A stretch of 8,171 nucleotides of DNA, from the NCBI GenBank assembly GCA_002410715.1, contig DHOG01000016.1, positions 1 through 8,171 of the forward strand. Direction: 5' to 3'. This stretch comes from Ruminococcaceae bacterium UBA5396 (GTDB lineage Bacteria > Bacillota > Clostridia > Oscillospirales > Acutalibacteraceae). Positions 4,394 through 8,171 of this stretch are shown here, piece after piece. The notes below the pieces were generated by a model. It saw nothing but the letters and a program-made list of their open reading frames with translations. It was not told the DNA's origin and searched no databases. The position numbers were made by a program, and so were the translations under genes. The first letter of the stretch is position 1; every line of letters starts with the position of its first letter.

Positions 4394-5950
4394 ATGTCAA
4401 TGTTTTGTTTTCAATGTGAGCAGACTGCTGGATGCAGCGGATGTACAGGAAGGATGGGGGTATGCGGTAAAACTGCGGATAACTCAAACCTGCAGGACCA
4501 GCTCACCGGCGCACTTGTGGGACTTGCCCGCTCGGCCGAGGGGAAACAACCGACTGCACATGCTAACCGAGCCATGCTGGAGGGTCTGTTTACAACCATC
4601 ACCAATGTCAATTTTGATGATGATGCAGTCAGAAGTCATATCCAAGCCGTACATAAAGAGAAGAATGTGCTTGACCCGAGCTGCCGTGATTACGATATGC
4701 AAAAGCTTTGGAACGATCATGAGGATATACGCTCACTCAAATCCTTAATTCTTTTCGGACTTCGTGGAATGGCTGCTTATGCGTATCACGCACTGATGCT
4801 CGGTTATACCCACCCAGAGGTCGACAGCTTTTTTTACAAGGGAATGAAAGCCATCGGCGAGGACATCGGAATGGATGAGCTGCTTCCCATTGTCATGGAA
4901 ACCGGAAAAGCCAACCTCAAGTGCATGGAGCTGCTTGACAAGGCAAACACCCAAACCTATGGAACACCGGTTCCCACCACTGTTCCGCTCACAATTGAAA
5001 AAGGGCCGTTTATCGTAATCAGTGGCCATGATCTTTATGACCTTCATCTGTTGCTGGAGCAGACCAAGGACAAGGGTATCAACATTTACACCCATGGCGA
5101 AATGCTGCCGGCGCATGCTTACCCCAAGCTGCAAGCCTATCCTCATCTTAAAGGTAATTTCGGAACTGCATGGCAGAACCAGCAAAAAGAGTTTCACAAT
5201 ATCCCCGCCCCGGTTTTGTTCACCACAAACTGTCTAATGCCTGTTAAAGACAGCTATCGCGATCGCATTTTTACAACCGAGGTGGTTGCATACCCCGGCA
5301 TGGTACATATTGATGACAACAAGGACTTTACGCCGGTGATTGAGAAAGCGCTGGAACTGGGCGGTTACGTCGAGGATCAAGTCATGACCGGCATCAATGG
5401 CGGAACACAGGTTACCACCGGTTTCGGACATGGTACGGTTCTGTCTGTGGCAGATAAGGTGATTGACGCGGTGAAAAACGGTGCCATTAAGCACTTCTTT
5501 CTTGTCGGCGGCTGTGACGGCGCAAAACCCGGACGTAATTATTACACCGAGTTTGTGAAGCAGTCTCCCTCCGATTCTGTAATCCTTACATTGGCGTGCG
5601 GAAAATATCGCTTCAACGACCTGGATCTCGGCGATATCGGCGGACTCCCGCGCATCATGGACATGGGTCAGTGCAACGACGCCTACAGCGCCATACGTGT
5701 CGCTCTGGCATTGTCAGACGCCTTTGACTGCGGCGTAAACGAGCTGCCGCTCACCCTTGTTCTGTCTTGGTACGAACAGAAAGCGGTCTGCATCCTGCTT
5801 ACCCTGCTCTCTCTCGGTATCAAAAATATCTATCTTGGGCCGACGCTTCCCGCCTTTATCTCCTCCAATGTTCTTCAATTTCTTGTCGATAACTTTAATA
5901 TATCTCCCATCTCCACTCCTGAAGAGGATTTGAAGAAGATATTGGGATAA
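4394..5950 (+). CDS. hcp: Hybrid cluster protein (hydroxylamine/NO reductase)
   Basis: This 518-residue cytoplasmic Fe-S enzyme reduces hydroxylamine to ammonia in vitro and NO to N2O in its proposed role in nitrosative stress. The N-terminal cluster ligands are Cys5, Cys8, Cys17 and Cys24 (FCFQCEQT to GVCGK). All eight hybrid-cluster ligands are visible: His212, Glu236, Cys280, Cys374 (persulfide site, GGCDG), Cys402, Cys427, Glu461 and Lys463 (WYEQK). Their spacing matches that remembered for the Desulfovibrio enzyme almost exactly, so the enzyme should be active. The start is the ATG at 4394, with GGAGG 8 nt upstream. An in-frame TTG at 4379 lies before that site and is rejected. The last gap in the N-terminal motif is six residues, against five in Desulfovibrio. 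It follows the ferredoxin gene by 21 bp and is closed by the terminator at 5964. Confidence 0.97.
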   Translation: MSMFCFQCEQTAGCSGCTGRMGVCGKTADNSNLQDQLTGALVGLARSAEGKQPTAHANRAMLEGLFTTITNVNFDDDAVRSHIQAVHKEKNVLDPSCRDYDMQKLWNDHEDIRSLKSLILFGLRGMAAYAYHALMLGYTHPEVDSFFYKGMKAIGEDIGMDELLPIVMETGKANLKCMELLDKANTQTYGTPVPTTVPLTIEKGPFIVISGHDLYDLHLLLEQTKDKGINIYTHGEMLPAHAYPKLQAYPHLKGNFGTAWQNQQKEFHNIPAPVLFTTNCLMPVKDSYRDRIFTTEVVAYPGMVHIDDNKDFTPVIEKALELGGYVEDQVMTGINGGTQVTTGFGHGTVLSVADKVIDAVKNGAIKHFFLVGGCDGAKPGRNYYTEFVKQSPSDSVILTLACGKYRFNDLDLGDIGGLPRIMDMGQCNDAYSAIRVALALSDAFDCGVNELPLTLVLSWYEQKAVCILLTLLSLGIKNIYLGPTLPAFISSNVLQFLVDNFNISPISTPEEDLKKILG

Positions 5951-5963
5951 TCTCTTTTGCCGG

Positions 5964-6002
5964 AAGGTGATTTATCATGAAATATGATGAATCACCTTTT
6001 TT
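5964..6002 (+). terminator. Intrinsic terminator after hcp
   Basis: AAGGTGATTTATCAT (5964-5978) and ATGATGAATCACCTT (5984-5998) form a 15-bp stem with one G-T pair and the 5-nt loop GAAAT. The right arm runs into six T (5997-6002). It begins 14 bp after the hcp stop. Confidence 0.92.
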
Positions 6003-6035
6003 GGGTTAAAATTCTGCGGAATTATCTGCATAATT

Positions 6036-6126
6036 TTAAATTACCCCTTTTCAGACGAATAAAAACAATGTATACTTAGACTGTTTGTGAATAAAAAAGT
6101 TTCATTTGTTGAAAGGGGTACTTTAA
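6036..6126 (+). repeat. Inverted repeat covering the permease ribosome binding site
   Basis: TTAAATTACCCCTTTTC (6036-6052) is nearly complementary to GAAAGGGGTACTTTAA (6111-6126), which contains the AAAGGGG ribosome binding site and reaches the ATG of the phosphate permease. Fourteen pairs form with one mismatch and one extra T. The left arm is transcribed only from a start upstream of 6044, such as a weak TTAAAA (6006-6011), 17 bp, CATAAT (6029-6034) pair. Confidence 0.4.
6048..6076 (+). promoter_or_regulatory. Possible promoter of the phosphate transport genes
   Basis: TTTTCA (6048-6053, 4/6) and TATACT (6071-6076, 5/6) are 17 bp apart, giving a start near 6083 and a leader of about 43 nt before the permease ATG. 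An alternative promoter further upstream (6006-6034) is also possible. No Pho-box repeats were recognised. Confidence 0.45.
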
Positions 6127-7181
6127 TGACGACACCGACGTTTGTACAGTTCTTGTCTGACGTTGGCGCGAATCCGGTTCTGTTGTTGACGGTTCTGCTT
6201 ACGATGGGCGTTATTTTTGTCAACGGTTGGACGGATGCACCAAACGCAATTGCCACTTGTGTATCCACACGTGCAATCGGGCCTAGGGCAGCTATTATGA
6301 TGGCGGCTGTCTTTAATTTCTTGGGCGTTTTTATTATGACTGCCATCAATTCTGAAGTTGCTCAAACCGTCTACAAAATGGTGGATTTCCGCGGCGATTC
6401 TCATGATGCTCTGGTTGCATTGTGCGCTGCACTTTTTGCAATCGTGGTATGGGCGACAGCCGCATGGTATTTTGGAATTCCCACAAGTGAAAGTCATGCG
6501 CTGATTGCAGGTCTCTCTGGCGCCGCCATTGCACTGCAAGGCGGTCTTGGAGGAATCAATGGCTCCGAGTGGATTAAGGTTTTATACGGGCTGGGCTTGT
6601 CAACCGGGCTTGGATTTGGAGCGGGGTGGGCAACTGCAAAGCTGACGGCATGTATTTGCCGCAGCATGGACAGACGCCGAACCAACAAGTTTTTTAAATC
6701 CGCACAGATCGGCGGCGGAGCGGCAATGGCATTCATGCACGGCGCACAGGATGGGCAGAAGTTTATGAGTGTTTTTTTGCTCGGCATGTTTCTTAGCAAA
6801 GGACAGGCTGACGCTACCAATTTTTCTATTCCAATTTGGCTTATGCTCCTGTGTTCGATCGTCATGGCTGTCGGAACATCAATCGGCGGATACCGTATAA
6901 TAAAAGCAGTTGGAATGGACATGGTAAGACTCGAAACCTATCAGGGCTTTTCGGCAGATATTGCAGCAGCCGGATGTCTTTTGCTGTCATCGCTCACCGG
7001 AATACCCGTCAGCACAACCCATACAAAAACAACCGCGATCATGGGTGTTGGTGCTTCAAAGCGGCTTTCCTCGGTCAACTGGGGTGTTGTAAAAGAAATG
7101 GTCTGGACATGGGTGCTGACATTCCCGGGATGCGGATTGATCGGCTTTTTGATGGTTAAGCTTTTCGCATTGATATTTTAG
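6126..7181 (+). CDS. PiT-family inorganic phosphate permease
   Basis: This 351-residue integral membrane protein imports inorganic phosphate, probably as a metal-phosphate complex with protons or cations. It shows the two internal halves of the PHO4 family. The first has NGWTDAPNAIAT (33-44) and FGIPTSESHALIAG (116-129). The second has FMHGAQDGQKFM (203-214) and GIPVSTTHTKTTAI (292-305). The conserved acidic and polar residues Asp37, Asn40, Ser121/Ser123, Asp209, Ser296 and Thr297 are present. About ten hydrophobic segments span the chain, with a short basic cytoplasmic loop (RSMDRRRTNK, about 178-187), much shorter than in eukaryotic relatives. The start is the ATG at 6126, 7 nt after AAAGGGG. 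A GTG at 6087 would lie upstream of that site. The DUF47 gene follows 41 bp downstream. I give no gene symbol, since pit and pitA are used inconsistently. Confidence 0.94.
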   Translation: MTTPTFVQFLSDVGANPVLLLTVLLTMGVIFVNGWTDAPNAIATCVSTRAIGPRAAIMMAAVFNFLGVFIMTAINSEVAQTVYKMVDFRGDSHDALVALCAALFAIVVWATAAWYFGIPTSESHALIAGLSGAAIALQGGLGGINGSEWIKVLYGLGLSTGLGFGAGWATAKLTACICRSMDRRRTNKFFKSAQIGGGAAMAFMHGAQDGQKFMSVFLLGMFLSKGQADATNFSIPIWLMLLCSIVMAVGTSIGGYRIIKAVGMDMVRLETYQGFSADIAAAGCLLLSSLTGIPVSTTHTKTTAIMGVGASKRLSSVNWGVVKEMVWTWVLTFPGCGLIGFLMVKLFALIF

Positions 7182-7222
7182 CGGAAGCCTAACTTTTTCA
7201 ACCAATTGAAAGGATGATAGAA

Positions 7223-7846
7223 ATGGCACGAAAGAATGTATTCGATTATTTTAAAATGTTTACCCGTGCTGCAGAATATTCGGCTCAGGCGGCCGATCTG
7301 CTGCACAATGTTATGCAGAATTTTGATCCCGATACGTTAAAGGAAAAAATGAGTGAAATGCACGCTGTGGAGCATGCAGCCGATATCGCTAAGCACGAAT
7401 TGAACAGAGAGCTTGCGCGTGCCTTCATTACCCCCATCGAGAGAGAGGACATCATGCTTCTAACCCAGGAGCTTGATGATGTTACCGATGCGGTTGAGGA
7501 TGTTCTGCTTCGCTTGTATATGTTCAATGTACTTTCAATCCGCAACGAAGCCCTTGAATTCACGCAGCTGATTTACAAATGCTGCGAGGCAATGGAAGAA
7601 ATGTTGAGGGAGTTTCGTCATTTCCGTAAGTCAGATTCCATTTCCAAAAGCATTGTTGAAATCAACCGCCTTGAAGAGGAAGGCGACGCCCTGTATACAA
7701 AGGCAGTGCGGAGACTTTATATGGGAACGCAGAATGCAGTTGACCTGATGGTCTGGAGCGAAATATTTGACCGTCTGGAAAAGTGCTGCGATTCGTGTGA
7801 GCATGTTGCGAACGTGGTGGAAAGCATCATAATGAAGAATACCTGA
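7223..7846 (+). CDS. DUF47 (PhoU-like) partner of the phosphate permease
   Basis: This 207-residue all-helical cytoplasmic protein belongs to the PhoU_div/DUF47 family, which is nearly always encoded beside PiT permeases and is thought to regulate or support them. PhoU-type acidic patches that can bind metal are seen at TPIEREDI (70-77) and ELDDVTDAVED (83-93). Further conserved acidic helices follow at INRLEEEGD (about 146-154) and in the C-terminal helix (EIFDRLEKCCDSCEHVANV). There is no signal peptide or membrane helix. The start is placed at the ATG at 7223, 8 nt after AAAGG. The ATG at 7214 touches that site and is less likely. It sits 41 bp after the permease with no terminator between, so the two form an operon ending at the hairpin at 7916. 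Confidence 0.93.
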   Translation: MARKNVFDYFKMFTRAAEYSAQAADLLHNVMQNFDPDTLKEKMSEMHAVEHAADIAKHELNRELARAFITPIEREDIMLLTQELDDVTDAVEDVLLRLYMFNVLSIRNEALEFTQLIYKCCEAMEEMLREFRHFRKSDSISKSIVEINRLEEEGDALYTKAVRRLYMGTQNAVDLMVWSEIFDRLEKCCDSCEHVANVVESIIMKNT

Positions 7847-7915
7847 TTGATCATTAATATAAATCATACCCTCCGTGCGTTGGGCACACGATGTGATGAT
7901 CGACAGTCAATCCGT
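7847..7915 (+). other. 3' untranslated stretch with possible secondary structure
   Basis: No gene is visible between the DUF47 stop and the terminator. GTGC-GTTGG-GCAC (7875-7887) is a small hairpin, and TGATCAT (7847-7853) can pair with ATGATC (7896-7901) around it. The helices are short and no known RNA class is recognised. Confidence 0.2.
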
Positions 7916-7943
7916 AGGGAACGCTGTCCTCAGGGTTCCTTTT
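7916..7943 (+). terminator. Probable terminator of the phosphate operon
   Basis: AGGGAACGCTG (7916-7926) pairs with CAGGGTTCCTT (7931-7941) across a TCCT loop, with one G-G mismatch and one G-T pair. TTTT (7940-7943) follows. The T-run is short, so efficiency may be moderate. Confidence 0.65.
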
Positions 7944-8042
7944 CGTGGTTGGAGAAGTTGAACGTATCAACGTCAGCTTTTATGCGTTATTTTATGTCTC
8001 ATAAGGGTTTACTCTATAATCTATAATTGTCAACTCGACTAA

Positions 8043-8071
8043 TTGACAAACTGCTTAGATTGAAGTATAAT
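8043..8071 (+). promoter_or_regulatory. Perfect-consensus sigma-A promoter
   Basis: TTGACA (8043-8048) and TATAAT (8066-8071) are exact consensus hexamers with the optimal 17-bp spacer. The predicted start is near 8078, reading toward the window end and the possible tRNA. A promoter of this strength fits a stable-RNA operon or a tightly repressed gene. Confidence 0.88.
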
Positions 8072-8109
8072 AGCAAGGCTGTTTGGGTAAAAGCTTTGCT
8101 ATTATACTT
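8063..8109. promoter_or_regulatory. 17-bp inverted repeat over the -10 and start of the strong promoter
   Basis: AAGTATAATAGCAAGGC (8063-8079) and GCTTTGCTATTATACTT (8093-8109) are inverted copies matching at 16 of 17 positions, the outer 14 perfectly, around a 13-bp centre. The left arm contains the TATAAT. Because the start falls inside that arm, the RNA would lack most of it, so a DNA-level role (repressor site) is more likely than an RNA hairpin. Confidence 0.6.
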
Positions 8110-8143
8110 AGCACGTATATAAGGGTTAGCAAGTATATAAGGG
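8108..8143 (+). repeat. Two tandem 18-bp repeats
   Basis: TTAGCACGTATATAAGGG (8108-8125) is followed directly by TTAGCAAGTATATAAGGG (8126-8143), identical in 17 of 18 positions. The GTTAGC at the repeat junction can also pair with GCTAAC (8146-8151). The repeats lie in the predicted transcribed leader, just after the inverted repeat. Confidence 0.75.
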
Positions 8144-8153
8144 ATGCTAACAT

Positions 8154-8171
8154 CGGGGTGTAGCTCATTAA
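8154..8171 (+). tRNA. Possible 5' end of a tRNA gene, cut by the window
   Basis: CGGGGTG (acceptor positions 1-7), T8, A9, GCTC (D-stem) and A14 fit a tRNA beginning at 8154, about 76 nt into the transcript of the perfect promoter. The C at position 1 would suit tRNA-Pro. The base at position 15 is T instead of the usual purine, and only 18 bases are visible, so the call is tentative. Confidence 0.38.

Noticed and set aside
4411..5494. Open frames on both strands overlapping hcp
   Set aside because: hcp is certain from its full ligand set. The overlapping frames have no start signals and no recognisable protein features.
6041..7563. Long open frames antisense to the permease and DUF47 genes
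   Set aside because: They lack ribosome binding sites, have low-complexity or unlikely composition, and mirror well-supported family proteins on the plus strand.
3950..7915. Shared words GGGCACAC and TCCGTAG in the structured stretches near 3951-3965 and 7882-7917
   Set aside because: The spacing differs and the surrounding sequence does not align. Two short shared words are compatible with chance.
7847..7990. Possible 6S RNA, SRP RNA or other known non-coding RNA after the phosphate operon
   Set aside because: I found no conserved motifs of these classes. The hairpin at 7916 works as an ordinary terminator of the preceding operon.
8101..8129. A divergent minus-strand promoter formed by the mirrored TATAAT in the right arm of the inverted repeat
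   Set aside because: The sequence 17 bp upstream on the minus strand is CTAACC, with no resemblance to a -35. The mirrored hexamer follows from the inverted repeat.
1..8171. CRISPR array, prophage, integron or origin of replication
   Set aside because: No regularly spaced repeats beyond the single tandem pair at 8108-8143, no phage, integrase or Rep genes, and no DnaA-box cluster were seen.

Overview
The window looks like chromosomal DNA of an anaerobic, low-to-mid GC Firmicute of the class Clostridia (a Ruminococcaceae/Oscillospiraceae-type genome is a guess). The reasons are strong AGGAGG-type ribosome binding sites, near-consensus sigma-A promoters, several bacterial-type ferredoxins, a class-I-type hybrid cluster protein, and a PiT/DUF47 phosphate pair. 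No transposase, phage gene, CRISPR array or complete RNA gene is visible.

Layout. (1) Positions 6-876, minus strand: a two-gene redox operon, a 2[4Fe-4S] ferredoxin followed by an overlapping NapH-like membrane iron-sulfur protein. It is read from a near-consensus promoter whose -10 lies inside a 12-bp inverted repeat that looks like a repressor operator. (2) 947-2724, plus strand: a large lipoprotein with a propeller-like sensor region and a C-terminal C39-type cysteine peptidase domain. (3) 2913-3347: a small gene of unrecognised family. (4) 3348-4183: an 836-bp stretch that looks empty at first sight but holds two tiny membrane-protein genes (32 and 25 codons), each with its own ribosome binding site and plausible promoter, plus hairpins, a possible structured RNA segment and two terminators. 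(5) 4095-6002: a single-cluster ferredoxin and hcp, forming an operon with a perfect 22-bp palindrome placed at -41.5 of the predicted start and a strong terminator after hcp. (6) 6036-7943: a PiT phosphate permease and its DUF47/PhoU-like partner, followed by a terminator. (7) 8043-8171: a perfect-consensus promoter with a 17-bp inverted repeat over its start region, an 18-bp tandem repeat, and what may be the 5' end of a tRNA cut off by the window edge.

How the genes fit together. The ferredoxin-hcp operon is a nitrosative/oxidative stress module. Hcp reduces NO or hydroxylamine with electrons from the adjacent ferredoxin. The palindrome geometry points to a CRP/FNR-family activator (HcpR-like by inference), whose gene is not in the window. 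The NapH-like/ferredoxin pair is a second, separately controlled electron-transfer module, and its electron acceptor cannot be read from the sequence. The PiT-DUF47 pair imports inorganic phosphate and is functionally independent. The best candidates for undescribed biology are the two micro-proteins with their structured surroundings, the operator-like promoters at both ends, and the activator site in front of hcp.
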